A stretch of 64,000 nt of DNA from Armatimonadota bacterium. GTDB taxonomy: Bacteria; Armatimonadota; Fimbriimonadia; Fimbriimonadales; Fimbriimonadaceae. A program made the translations under genes and the position numbers. Below are positions 50,624 through 59,513 of the stretch, piece after piece. Each line of letters opens with the position of its first letter. Position 1 is the first letter of the stretch. Location: NCBI GenBank assembly GCA_037138755.1, contig JBAXHT010000001.1, forward strand, positions 281,805-345,804. Reading direction: 5' to 3'. Below the pieces are notes generated by a model, which had not been told where the DNA came from, searched no databases, and saw nothing but the letters and a program-made list of their open reading frames with translations.

Positions 50624-51010
50624 ATGTTTTCTCAAACTGCATTGGATCACATTTCGAGTCCGCGAAATGCGGGACGATTCGATTCATTCACGCACTACGG
50701 CTGTGGAGGAGTACCTGGTGATGGACCCTACGTGGAACTCTGGTTTCAATTAGAAGGTTCAAAGGTCATTCGGGCTGGGCAGGAAAGTAACGGTTGCCCA
50801 TCAACAATGGCCTGTGCAAGTTACATTTCTGCAATTTCAGTCAACCGCGAAGTCGAGGCAATTCAAAAGCTAAGTTCATCCGATCTCATTCTCCTCCTGG
50901 GTGGTTTGCCTCCGGGAAAGGAAAGGTCAGCAGAGCTCGCAGTCGAAGCTTTGCAGCACGCGCTAGCCACTCGGTCATCAACAGAAAATCAACAAAAAGA
51001 CGGAGCCTAA
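50624..51010 (+). CDS. NifU/IscU-like iron-sulfur scaffold, one ligand lost
   Basis: 128 aa. 'ALDHISSPRNAGRFD' at the N-terminus, 'GCGGVPGDGPYVEL' (Cys27), 'SNGCPSTMACAS' (Cys58, Cys64) and 'LGGLPPGKERSAELAVEAL' follow the short NifU family. In relatives the last motif reads K-x-x-C; here Ser102 stands in for the third cluster cysteine, so cluster assembly may be impaired. The stop TAA touches the ATG of the Hint gene, so this odd scaffold is translated with a Hint-RHS toxin set. Confidence 0.82.
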   Translation: MFSQTALDHISSPRNAGRFDSFTHYGCGGVPGDGPYVELWFQLEGSKVIRAGQESNGCPSTMACASYISAISVNREVEAIQKLSSSDLILLLGGLPPGKERSAELAVEALQHALATRSSTENQQKDGA

Positions 51011-51610
51011 ATGAACCTTCAATATCCCGTATCGAGCCCTTCAACCTGCGGAGTAGACCCTGGTGGACCCGGAGGCCCTTGCCCTGTACCGACACCATCA
51101 CCTGCCCTAGGTGCTTACTCTTCTCTGCCTACCAGTGATTCGAGTCTCTGCACACCTGCGCCTATCGTGCGTCCCAGTTCGGGTTGCGTGAGTGTTGATT
51201 CAAAAATCCGCCTAAGTGATGGAACAGAAGTCAAAGCCAGTGAGCTGAAAAAGGGAGAGAAATTGCTCGGCATCACAGCCGATGGAAATGAGCGTGAGCA
51301 GGAGGTTGTAAGCGTCGTTCTAACCGAGTCCGTCAGTGTGAATGTAACCCATGCAAAAGGACAGTTCTTATGCTCGGAAACCCACGCAATACTAACTTTA
51401 GACAGCGATCCTCGTCCAGCAGGAACACTTCAACCGGGAGACAGCGTGTTGTTACTGAATATTGGTGAATCTGAAGTCACTGAAGTAACCAGCGTTGGAT
51501 CGCTACCAGTAATAAGCATCACGTGTGAACCGGACCATACGTTTTATGCAAATGGCGTTGCATCACACAACACGAAAGTGATTTGGCCAGTAGGAGAAGC
51601 ATATCTATGA
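51011..51610 (+). CDS. Free-standing Hint (bacterial intein-like) protein
   Basis: 199 aa. A Pro/Ser/Gly/Cys-rich N-terminus (residues 1-58) is followed by a Hint domain from Cys59 to Asn187: block A 'GCVSVDSKIRLSDGTEVKAS', block B-like 'QFLCSETHAILT' (His), block F 'PVISITCEPDHTFYANG' and block G 'VASHN' followed by Thr188. About 129 aa with no homing endonuclease, as in BIL domains. Only 12 residues follow the Asn. N- or C-cleavage, or splicing, is possible. Stop overlaps the RHS start as ATGA. Confidence 0.88.
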   Translation: MNLQYPVSSPSTCGVDPGGPGGPCPVPTPSPALGAYSSLPTSDSSLCTPAPIVRPSSGCVSVDSKIRLSDGTEVKASELKKGEKLLGITADGNEREQEVVSVVLTESVSVNVTHAKGQFLCSETHAILTLDSDPRPAGTLQPGDSVLLLNIGESEVTEVTSVGSLPVISITCEPDHTFYANGVASHNTKVIWPVGEAYL

Positions 51611-54600
51611 TTACAGATCGAAGCGGTGTTGAACGATCTTCCAGTTTGGGTGCTCGGTTCAACGAATATACTCATCACCCCTTCCAGCCTATCCCAGAAG
51701 CTGACGGTTCGCTCATCATAGATCCGGAAATAACGCTGAAGGCGCAGCAATTCAATCTGGCCATTAATCTTTCTTACTCCTCCGAATCGGCAGTAAATCG
51801 GGAGCTTGGAATTGGTAGGTCAGCAACAATTCGGGCCTACATTTACGACTCCAACGATATCGAAACGCCCACAAAGACGGTCATTCGAGGTGATCTTCAA
51901 GGATATGCGCTCGCTCTCGCCAGTACCGTTGGATCCGTCGAAAACTATGTTGGTTCGACTCAGACCGGCTATAAAAACACTCTGTCTTACGATACTTCGA
52001 CCGGCCTATGGACAGAGTATTTCCCCGACGGTCTCAGAATCGAGTACACGCAACACGTGACTTCGGGGCCGACTGATCCAAAGAAGTTCGAGATTTCTCG
52101 CGTGATTCACCAAGGAGGCGCGGTTCAGACTTACACTTACGGATCGAGTAGCGAAGCCGGACTTATCAAAAACATCGAGGTGGTGGGCGGCCGAAAGGTC
52201 ACGCTCGGCTATACAGCGGGCTCTCCTGTTCCTCTTCTAACCACGATTCAAGATTGGGGTGGAAGAACGTGGACACTAGCCTACGATGGCTCTCGATATC
52301 TGACAACGTTTACAGCTCCGAACGGTTGCGTCACGAAGTATTCGTATGCTGCCGGTCCGTCCGGAAAAACTCTGATCTCAGCCATTGAAGACCCGCGTGG
52401 CTATCGAACGAGCTATTCCTATGATTCCTCCGACAGAGTTACGCAAATGGTGGCTGGAACTGCGACATGGACTTACGCTTACGCGGTCAACCAGCAAGTA
52501 TTAACTTCTCCGGCGGGTGCCGTAACTACGTTTAACTTCGGAACTGGCGGAGATATCACTACCATCGTTAAGCCCGAAGGCTACACTGCAACTTATACGT
52601 ACGATACCAACCACAATCAACTGACTGAGACGCTTCCGAGTGGAAGGACGTTTTCTCGTACATTTGATGCTAGTGGCCGCATCACAGTTGACGAGGATGC
52701 ACTTGGCTTCCGAACCACGTATCAATACGACTCCGTCGGTAACCTAACCACCTTAACCAACGCACTTGGACAGGTTACGACGCTAGTTTACGACGCAAGC
52801 CGGAACAACACCGTACGTGTAGATCCGCTTGGGCGAAGAACGACGAATACGTTTGATGCTTTCGGTCAGTTGCTCACAGCGAAAGACCCTAGAGGCTTGG
52901 TGACCACTTACGCTTACGACTCCTTCGGAAACGTTGCGAGTGTCTGCTACTCGGACGGCGGAATTGTCACGTACGCCTACGACTCGCTGAACCGGCGAAC
53001 GAGTCAGATTGATCAGCTTGGAAGGACCACGACTTATACGTATGACAACGCAGACAAGGTCACTTCGGTCAAGAATCCGCTGAACGAAGTGACGACCTAC
53101 GTCTATGACGGTTGCCTCCTCCAAGCGGTCATTGATCCGCTTGGGAACCGAACGACTTACACCTATGGTCGCTTCGACAAGCAAACGTCGGTGACGAACC
53201 CGCTTGGTCAGGTTACGACGGTTAACTATGACAACATGGGTTACCAGATCGAGGTCGTAGATCCTCTTGGTCGGATTTCCACGACCGTTTACACGAGTGC
53301 CAAACAGCGTCTTGCAAATATCGATCCTCTCGGTAACCGAACGACATATTCATACGATAACTCGGGCCGTCCAGAGACGATTAAGGATGCACGGGGCAAT
53401 GTCACGACGAATGTCTACAATGCCAGGGACCTCTACGCCACCGTGGATGCCCTCGGTAACCGCACAACAATGACGTTTGATGCTGTTCGGCGAAGAACCG
53501 AGACGAAGAATGCCAGAGGATTTGTCACCACCGACGTCTACGACGCGGCTGGGCAACTTCAAGCAAGCGTTGATGCGCTCGGCAACCGCACGAGCTACAC
53601 CTACGACCTTGCGGGCAACCCGGAGACGGTCAAGAACCCACGCGGGTTCGTCACGACCTACGTCTACCAGAGCAATACTAACCGTCGTGAGGCAGTCGTG
53701 GATGCCCTGGGCAACCGGACAACATACGCCTACGACATCGCCGGACAGCAAACCGCCGTCCAAGATGCCAAAGGCAACCGAACAACCTACACCTTCGATG
53801 GCGCAGGAAGGGTGCAAACGGTTAAGGATGCGCTCGGATTCGTTTCCACCTACGGCTATGACGCCGCAGGGAAGCAGATCACGACAACGGATCCACTTGG
53901 TAGAGTCAGCACGACGGTCTATGACAATGCGTCTCGCCAAACCGTGGGCATCTCGCCGATGGGCAAGCGAACAACGTTCGCATACGATGCAGCCGGTCAG
54001 CAGACCGCCGTCACCGAGCCAACAGGGGCGATCTCCACGAGCGTTTACGACAACGCAGGAAGGCTAAATGCCACCATCGACGCCCTTGGTAACCGAACCA
54101 CCTACAGCTACGACGCGATCGGAAACCAGACCGAAGTTCTGGACGCGCGGGGCAACCGGGCGACGAGTGTGTTCGATAACCTGAACCGGGTTCAGGCACA
54201 AATTGACCAGCTTGGAAACCGCACGACGTACACCTACGACGAAGTCAGCAACAACACGGTCATCAAGGATGCCCGCAATGGCCTCATTACGATGAGCTAC
54301 TCGGCGCGGGATGAGATGCTTGCCATCACGAACCAGATTGGCAAGATTACGACCTACACTTACCTCAGCACGGGTGCTAGAGAGACGAGGAAGTTCCCAA
54401 CTGGCGATGTGACAACCTACGCCTACGACGCCGTAGACCGTCCGACAACGACGATTTACGCCGACGGAACCCGAATCACTCTGGCTTACGATGCGCTGGG
54501 TCTGCGAACCACAATGGTGGACAGCACCGGAACGACAACGTACGCTTATGACGCGGTAGGAAGGGTCATCGACAAGACCGATCCCGGCTCGGTTCGCCAG

Positions 54601-55341
54601 CAGTACGTGTTCGATGCGGCAGGTCAGCGGACGAAGCTGACTGATCCTGACAACCTGGTCACGACATGGACGTACGACACCGATGGTAATCAAACATCGT
54701 ATGTCCGTCCAACTGGTCAGATCACAACTTCGCTGTATGATGCGGGCGGCAGAGTCACAACGATGCTCTATGCCAGTGGTATTTATCGCAAGTTTGCCTA
54801 TGATCTCTTGAACCGTCCTACGGGCAAGGTTGACATTTACTCGACGAACTCCGCCTTCCAGTGGCTCTCGTTCACATACGATGCAGTTGGTAACCCGAGC
54901 TCGGTTTTAGATCTCTATGGAGCGAACACTGCGTACGGCTATGATGCAAAGAACCGGGTGACGACAGCGATCTACACGACCGGCGGTGTGAACACCACGT
55001 ACACATATGGCTATGATGCGGTGGACAACAAGACCTTTGATAGCTTCACCGTGCCGACAACGTTTGCCTATGACCTTGCCGGTCAGCTGGTGACGAGCGT
55101 TCAGGGCGGGTATGTGACAACGTACACCTTTGACGCTAACGGCAACCAGACCAACCAGACATTGCCGACCCAGAAGACCACGATGTCTTACGACAAAGAG
55201 AATAGGATGAAAACGTTCGCTGAAGATGCGGTGGTTCAGACTTATACTTACGATGGCGATGGGTACAAGCGGTCTGAGAACAAGAGCGGAGTTGTGACAA
55301 CTCTGATCTGGGATGGAACGGATTATCTAGGTGAGATCTAA
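51607..55341 (+). CDS. RHS/YD-repeat protein, long shell part
   Basis: 1244 aa from ATG 51607 (ATGA overlap with the Hint stop). No signal peptide or PAAR domain is visible. Residues about 100-1240 are RHS/YD repeats ('GNRTTYTYD'-type units every about 21 residues), which build the hollow beta shell that encloses a toxin. The frame ends at 'DGTDYLGEI' just before the RHS core, and the core continues in a new frame at the TAATG. Between 52.9 and 54.7 kb the DNA itself is a diverged tandem array with a period near 63 nt. Confidence 0.92.
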   Translation: MITDRSGVERSSSLGARFNEYTHHPFQPIPEADGSLIIDPEITLKAQQFNLAINLSYSSESAVNRELGIGRSATIRAYIYDSNDIETPTKTVIRGDLQGYALALASTVGSVENYVGSTQTGYKNTLSYDTSTGLWTEYFPDGLRIEYTQHVTSGPTDPKKFEISRVIHQGGAVQTYTYGSSSEAGLIKNIEVVGGRKVTLGYTAGSPVPLLTTIQDWGGRTWTLAYDGSRYLTTFTAPNGCVTKYSYAAGPSGKTLISAIEDPRGYRTSYSYDSSDRVTQMVAGTATWTYAYAVNQQVLTSPAGAVTTFNFGTGGDITTIVKPEGYTATYTYDTNHNQLTETLPSGRTFSRTFDASGRITVDEDALGFRTTYQYDSVGNLTTLTNALGQVTTLVYDASRNNTVRVDPLGRRTTNTFDAFGQLLTAKDPRGLVTTYAYDSFGNVASVCYSDGGIVTYAYDSLNRRTSQIDQLGRTTTYTYDNADKVTSVKNPLNEVTTYVYDGCLLQAVIDPLGNRTTYTYGRFDKQTSVTNPLGQVTTVNYDNMGYQIEVVDPLGRISTTVYTSAKQRLANIDPLGNRTTYSYDNSGRPETIKDARGNVTTNVYNARDLYATVDALGNRTTMTFDAVRRRTETKNARGFVTTDVYDAAGQLQASVDALGNRTSYTYDLAGNPETVKNPRGFVTTYVYQSNTNRREAVVDALGNRTTYAYDIAGQQTAVQDAKGNRTTYTFDGAGRVQTVKDALGFVSTYGYDAAGKQITTTDPLGRVSTTVYDNASRQTVGISPMGKRTTFAYDAAGQQTAVTEPTGAISTSVYDNAGRLNATIDALGNRTTYSYDAIGNQTEVLDARGNRATSVFDNLNRVQAQIDQLGNRTTYTYDEVSNNTVIKDARNGLITMSYSARDEMLAITNQIGKITTYTYLSTGARETRKFPTGDVTTYAYDAVDRPTTTIYADGTRITLAYDALGLRTTMVDSTGTTTYAYDAVGRVIDKTDPGSVRQQYVFDAAGQRTKLTDPDNLVTTWTYDTDGNQTSYVRPTGQITTSLYDAGGRVTTMLYASGIYRKFAYDLLNRPTGKVDIYSTNSAFQWLSFTYDAVGNPSSVLDLYGANTAYGYDAKNRVTTAIYTTGGVNTTYTYGYDAVDNKTFDSFTVPTTFAYDLAGQLVTSVQGGYVTTYTFDANGNQTNQTLPTQKTTMSYDKENRMKTFAEDAVVQTYTYDGDGYKRSENKSGVVTTLIWDGTDYLGEI

Positions 55342-55657
55342 TGGCAATGAAGAAGCGTTTCTATACGATGAACGGTGAGATGATGGCCTACGATGAGGGT
55401 GGAGTCACTAAAGACCTCATTACAGATCATCTTGGTTCGATTACCGCTGAGATTAACCAGTCTCAGGTTAGAACGTACGACACTCGCTATTCAGCCTATG
55501 GACGTAACATCTGGTCCACAGGCACGGGTTGTGGGTTTGGCTGGGTAGGAAGCTACGGCTACCGTGAAACCGGTCTGTTCCACATGAGCCACTACGTCAG
55601 AGCAAGGCACTATTCGTACCTGACGGGAGCCTGGAGCACCGTCGATCCGCTATGGCC
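55309..55657 (+). repeat. RHS core cassette, copy 1
   Basis: Matches copy 2 at 56467-56815 (offset 1158). From the ATG at 55341 to 55597 the two look identical base for base; upstream and downstream flanks show scattered differences. Contains the TAATG break. Confidence 0.9.
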
Positions 55658-56213
55658 GGACGAGAGTGCCTACGGGTATGTCGGAGGAAGAGCGACGACT
55701 GACACGGATATTCAAGGTACGGGATGCAACATAACCATAAAGGGGGTCCTTAATAACTTAGCATGCACTGCCAGTTGTGGGTGGAATTTCATCTGCCCCA
55801 ATTATTGCGATGCTCTCGGGAAGTGGCACTTGAGACTAACTATCCAAAGAAAGGGCTGTACTGGGTGCAAATTGTATCAATGGTTTCAAAACAATAGCGG
55901 GAAGTGGCGGAGGGATATCGCGCCTCCGAGGAACAGTTGGCCTGTTTTTACGTACAAGGACGGAGAAGTAGAAAACGAATTTCACGACTATCCATCTGAC
56001 CATTGGAGTCATTATGGTTGCGAAACGCACTCCGTTAAGGTTGACTTCATCACTTGTTTCTGTTGCAAGGAAGGCGCAAAGTGCGTTTCATGGGGATATT
56101 CCAGTAATTTCCCTGATTGCAAATCTGCCAAGTGCACAAAATACGGTCCGGTATTGGTCGCTCCATCTCTTTCAAAACAAATTTGCGATTCGACGGCAGG
56201 GGGCAGGCTTTGA
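55341..56213 (+). CDS. RHS core domain with cysteine-rich C-terminal tip 1
   Basis: 290 aa. Starts in the TAATG of the RHS shell gene. Residues about 1-115 are the conserved core ('DLITDHLGSITAEINQSQ', 'YDTRYSAYGRNIW', 'RETGLFHMSHYVRARHYSY', 'STVDPLWPDESAYGYVGG'). The remaining about 175 residues are a variable tip with about 20 Cys ('CTASCGWNFICPNYCDALG', 'FITCFCCKEGAKC'), not recognised as a known toxin. By position it should be the toxin. Followed by an overlapping two-helix gene, the candidate immunity protein. Confidence 0.82.
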   Translation: MAMKKRFYTMNGEMMAYDEGGVTKDLITDHLGSITAEINQSQVRTYDTRYSAYGRNIWSTGTGCGFGWVGSYGYRETGLFHMSHYVRARHYSYLTGAWSTVDPLWPDESAYGYVGGRATTDTDIQGTGCNITIKGVLNNLACTASCGWNFICPNYCDALGKWHLRLTIQRKGCTGCKLYQWFQNNSGKWRRDIAPPRNSWPVFTYKDGEVENEFHDYPSDHWSHYGCETHSVKVDFITCFCCKEGAKCVSWGYSSNFPDCKSAKCTKYGPVLVAPSLSKQICDSTAGGRL

Positions 56214-56455
56214 CGAAGAAGGTGTGGCGGACGAGTTTGGTTGTGATGGCTACGATCGGAGTTTGCGTCTCCGCTCAATTTGGGGTGTACCTACTGACCC
56301 CGGGTTGGAGATCCTCCTTCTATCCACCCAAGCCAGAACTTCAGGAAGCTGCAAGGCGCAAAGATCTGATATCTGGTTTTGTTGGACTATCAATTGGAGC
56401 CACACTGACCCTCGCCAGTCTTGCTCGTCTTCGGCGCGACCGTCAAAACACTTGA
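56210..56455 (+). CDS. Two-helix membrane protein, candidate immunity 1
   Basis: 81 aa, TTG start within the tip-1 stop (TTGA overlap). Two membrane helices (about residues 7-28, 'TSLVVMATIGVCVSAQFGVYL'-like, and about 53-70, 'GFVGLSIGATLTLASLA') with a short exported loop. Its overlap with a predicted RHS tip is the usual place for a cognate immunity protein; a membrane inhibitor would suit a toxin acting at or across the membrane. Inference from context only. Confidence 0.6.
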   Translation: MTKKVWRTSLVVMATIGVCVSAQFGVYLLTPGWRSSFYPPKPELQEAARRKDLISGFVGLSIGATLTLASLARLRRDRQNT

Positions 56456-56466
56456 AGACACCAAAT

Positions 56467-56815
56467 TGGGATGGAACAGATTATCTCGGTGAGATCTAAT
56501 GGCAATGAAGAAGCGTTTCTATACGATGAACGGTGAGATGATGGCCTACGATGAGGGTGGAGTCACTAAAGACCTCATTACAGATCATCTTGGTTCGATT
56601 ACCGCTGAGATTAACCAGTCTCAGGTTAGAACGTACGACACTCGCTATTCAGCCTATGGACGTAACATCTGGTCCACAGGCACGGGTTGTGGGTTTGGCT
56701 GGGTAGGAAGCTACGGCTACCGTGAAACCGGTCTGTTCCACATGAGCCACTACGTACGGGCAAGGCACTATTCGTATGTAACGGGAGGCTGGAGCACAGT
56801 CGATCCGCTATGGCC
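56467..56815 (+). repeat. RHS core cassette, copy 2
   Basis: Second copy of 55309-55657, including the last bases of the shell frame, the stop, the TAATG and the core. Its shell gene is missing, so it is a displaced, orphan cassette. Confidence 0.9.
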
Positions 56816-57479
56816 CCGGGAGGCGAGTTATGGATATGTCTTGGGAAGGGCGGCGAGGATGGTAGATCCAAGTGGACGGGGATGTGAGTCTGCCTCGCCA
56901 GCGGAGCGAGACAGGGTAAACGGGGTGATACCAAACTGGGAGGAGATGATTCGTAAGACGGTCGAAGCGGATCCCTGCTGCCAAGCACTGATTGGTGGTG
57001 ATATCCCAATTCATGGAGGTAACCCGGACTTGGTGGAGAAAATGAAGGAGAGAGTGCGCTGGCTCAACTCTATTTTTTGGTGCATAGGCTGTTTGGAAAC
57101 AGACTATAAACGTAGCCAGTGCTACGGGCCCCACAAGGATACTAACTCTACCGCTGTCGGACCAATGGGCATTGTGGAAGACACTTGGGGTGATTACGGG
57201 AATGGGAACGTCAATAATCCGAAGGACAATCTGCGGGCAGCTGTTCGACAATTCTGCAGAGGAATGTGTTTGGCGACTAAATGGTGCAAATGTGACATAC
57301 CGAAAAACGGAGGGAACCAAGGCCGCATCGTACCTTTAGGTAGGCCAAGTACACGGCTATGGCCCCCGCCCAAATGGTGGCCATACATGCCCGGAGGCAC
57401 TGACCCAATTGGGAAGCGAGAAAAATTTGTAACTTGTATGGAGAATAAGAACCATGGTGTTTCTGAATTTCCTCGTTAA
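56499..57479 (+). CDS. Orphan RHS core with lysozyme-like tip 2
   Basis: 326 aa. The first about 85 residues are identical to tip gene 1. The variable tip (about 125-326) resembles a transglycosylase/lysozyme fold: a Glu in 'GCLETDYKRSQCYGP', then 'STAVGPMGIVEDTWGDYG' and 'NNPKDNLRAAVRQFC', where SLT domains have A-x-G-x-M-Q and N-x-x-A. It would attack peptidoglycan if active; similarity is by eye. Also Cys-rich. No shell is attached, so it is silent unless recombined onto the shell gene or reached by reinitiation. Confidence 0.78.
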   Translation: MAMKKRFYTMNGEMMAYDEGGVTKDLITDHLGSITAEINQSQVRTYDTRYSAYGRNIWSTGTGCGFGWVGSYGYRETGLFHMSHYVRARHYSYVTGGWSTVDPLWPREASYGYVLGRAARMVDPSGRGCESASPAERDRVNGVIPNWEEMIRKTVEADPCCQALIGGDIPIHGGNPDLVEKMKERVRWLNSIFWCIGCLETDYKRSQCYGPHKDTNSTAVGPMGIVEDTWGDYGNGNVNNPKDNLRAAVRQFCRGMCLATKWCKCDIPKNGGNQGRIVPLGRPSTRLWPPPKWWPYMPGGTDPIGKREKFVTCMENKNHGVSEFPR

Positions 57480-57954
57480 CCCTTACGACGGAGGTTCTGC
57501 AGAAAAGCAGCAGCCATCGATGTTACTGGGGGGTGCCAGGTACAGCGTTGAAATACGGAATGCTAAATCAGAGGGTGTCCAAGAACTATGGATCGCTAGA
57601 AAGAAGGGCGGGGCAGTTCGCCGAAAAAGGATAAGTTCAACACAGGGACACTTTACTCGTCCCCTCCTGCTAAGTGGTGGAAAGTACGTTGTGCTATTTT
57701 TTATGGATAATCGTATGTTGGAAGGTTCAGTAATCGACCCGCGGCTCGGCGTTAGCCCCGTCCGTACCGGACTTAGTCATGATGATTCTTGGCTAAGCTT
57801 TACCCGTCATACTGCTATATTCGAAGATACCAGGTTGTCTCGAACTTCCTTTGAGAACGTAAAGTACATTAAGTTTGATGCGAAGCATCTTACTTGGTAT
57901 CCTGTGCCCAAGCCTCGCAGCGTTGCCAACCGAGCTGGCACGAGTTATAGATAA
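57454..57954 (+). CDS. Candidate immunity protein 2
   Basis: 166 aa, starting 26 nt before the end of the tip-2 gene. Mostly beta, basic, without signal peptide or membrane helix ('RYSVEIRNAKSEGVQEL', 'GGKYVVLFFMDNRML'). No family recognised. Assigned by overlap with the toxin-like tip; an inhibitor of a peptidoglycan enzyme would be expected to be exported, which is not evident, so the pairing is uncertain. Confidence 0.55.
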   Translation: MVFLNFLVNPYDGGSAEKQQPSMLLGGARYSVEIRNAKSEGVQELWIARKKGGAVRRKRISSTQGHFTRPLLLSGGKYVVLFFMDNRMLEGSVIDPRLGVSPVRTGLSHDDSWLSFTRHTAIFEDTRLSRTSFENVKYIKFDAKHLTWYPVPKPRSVANRAGTSYR

Positions 57955-57956
57955 TA

Positions 57957-59513
57957 GTGATGACGAGCTACATCGATACCGCAGGTCGCATTACGACAAT
58001 TCAACGTGACTCGGCTGGACGGATCACCACGACCACGTACATCGAGAAAACGAAGCGAGTCGTTCAGTACGACAGCCTCAATCGTCCGACGAGCCAGATT
58101 GACTACTACTCAAACAACACGGAAATTCAGAAGCTCACTTACACTTACGATACGGTTGGCAACCCAAGTGGAATCCTAGATGGAAGTGGTGTCTACACGG
58201 CCTACGGTTATGATGCCAAGAACCGGGTGACGACGGCGATCTATACGAATGCAGGAGTGAACACCACTTACTCGTACGGCTACGACGCAGTTGACAACAA
58301 GACGTTCGACAGTTTCATCACTCCGACGACATTCGCCTACGATCTCGCGGGTCAGCTCGTGACGACCTACACTTACGATGCCAACGGCAACCAAACGAAT
58401 CAGGCACTTCCGACGCAGAAGACGACGATGTCATATGATAAGGAGAACCGGATGGCAACATTCGCTGAGGATGCGACGTTGAACACCTACACCTACGATT
58501 CCGACGGCTTCAAGAAAGTCGAGAACGTGGGCGGGTCGCTTTCGACCATCATCTGGGATGGAATGGACTATCTGCAGGTTCGGGGTCAAAGCACCATCAA
58601 GACGTTCCACACCGTGGAGTCTCAGATGATGAGCTACATCGAGAGCACGCTCCGCTACGACTTCCTCACCGACAACCTAGGCTCCATCACCGCCATCATG
58701 GACGGCAGCCAGATCCGAATCTTCGACACCCGTTACTCGGCTTATGGACGCAACAACTGGTCTACCGGAACAAGCTGCGGCTTTGGCTGGGTTGGAAGCT
58801 ACGGCTACCGTGAAACCGGTCTGTTCCACATGAGCCACTATGTTAGAGCAAGGCACTACTCATATCTAACTGGTAACTGGTCAACAGTTGATCCGCTGTG
58901 GCCGGATGAGAGTGCGTACGGGTATGTAGGGGGAGGATCTCCTAAATTTGTCGATCCGACGGGACTGGCAATAGTTCCCATACTTTGCATCGGAGCATGT
59001 GTTGGTGCGGGTGGTTGCGGGCTTGGTCTTTACATTGCATGCAAAGACTGGTCTCCGGGCTACGATTCGTTCGCAGACTGCGCATTGGACTTCGTTAAGG
59101 ATCTGCCGGTTCATTCACAAGTCGGTTGCTTGGTATCGGCTGCAGGTTGTCTAGCCTGCATCGTCAAGTACGGCAAGGAAGCATGCAAAAAAATATTCGA
59201 TGGGACTTGCACTGAAGCAGAGTGGGCAACTTGGGAAAAGGCTATTCACGCCTCATGCGATTTGCCGAATAGTTGCGACCCAAGAAACAAAAAATTCCCC
59301 TTGCCACCCTATGACAAAAAGAAGATGTGTGATTTCATCATGCCCCGTTTGGAAAATGGAACTGCGTGCTTGGCGGCAAGGGTAGGAAGACAAATTGCCT
59401 GCTTCAAGTCGGATCGGAACCCATCGGGACATCACAAGGCGATCATTGATCAAGGGATAAGGACAGGAGGCTGTCTTACGATGGCGATAAAGTGGGGTTG
59501 CTTAAAGAAATGA
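57957..59513 (+). CDS. RHS fragment with intact shell-core junction and tip 3
   Basis: 518 aa. It begins abruptly in YD repeats (about residues 1-195) and runs through the core without the stop found in the other two copies ('DGMDYLQVRGQSTIK', 'DFLTDNLGSITAIMDGSQ'). The variable tip (about 335-518) has a hydrophobic Cys/Gly-rich start ('VPILCIGACVGAGGCGLGLY') and a C-terminus with 'ARVGRQIACFKS' and 'GHHKAIIDQGI', which recalls Cys-rich toxin tips with a conserved His. The N-terminal shell is missing. Starts 2 nt after the immunity-2 stop. Confidence 0.78.
   Translation: MMTSYIDTAGRITTIQRDSAGRITTTTYIEKTKRVVQYDSLNRPTSQIDYYSNNTEIQKLTYTYDTVGNPSGILDGSGVYTAYGYDAKNRVTTAIYTNAGVNTTYSYGYDAVDNKTFDSFITPTTFAYDLAGQLVTTYTYDANGNQTNQALPTQKTTMSYDKENRMATFAEDATLNTYTYDSDGFKKVENVGGSLSTIIWDGMDYLQVRGQSTIKTFHTVESQMMSYIESTLRYDFLTDNLGSITAIMDGSQIRIFDTRYSAYGRNNWSTGTSCGFGWVGSYGYRETGLFHMSHYVRARHYSYLTGNWSTVDPLWPDESAYGYVGGGSPKFVDPTGLAIVPILCIGACVGAGGCGLGLYIACKDWSPGYDSFADCALDFVKDLPVHSQVGCLVSAAGCLACIVKYGKEACKKIFDGTCTEAEWATWEKAIHASCDLPNSCDPRNKKFPLPPYDKKKMCDFIMPRLENGTACLAARVGRQIACFKSDRNPSGHHKAIIDQGIRTGGCLTMAIKWGCLKK

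Noticed and set aside
54064-54693. 209-codon minus-strand open frame inside the RHS gene
   Set aside because: Repetitive antisense frame created by the YD repeats.
52900-54700. Regular short-period repeats resembling a CRISPR or minisatellite array
   Set aside because: The period of about 63 nt follows the 21-residue YD repeat of the RHS protein; the sequence is coding and diverged, without spacers.
55332-55345. Programmed -1 frameshift joining RHS shell and core
   Set aside because: No slippery heptamer is present, and a TGA in the downstream frame lies just before the ATG; TAATG reinitiation explains the layout better.
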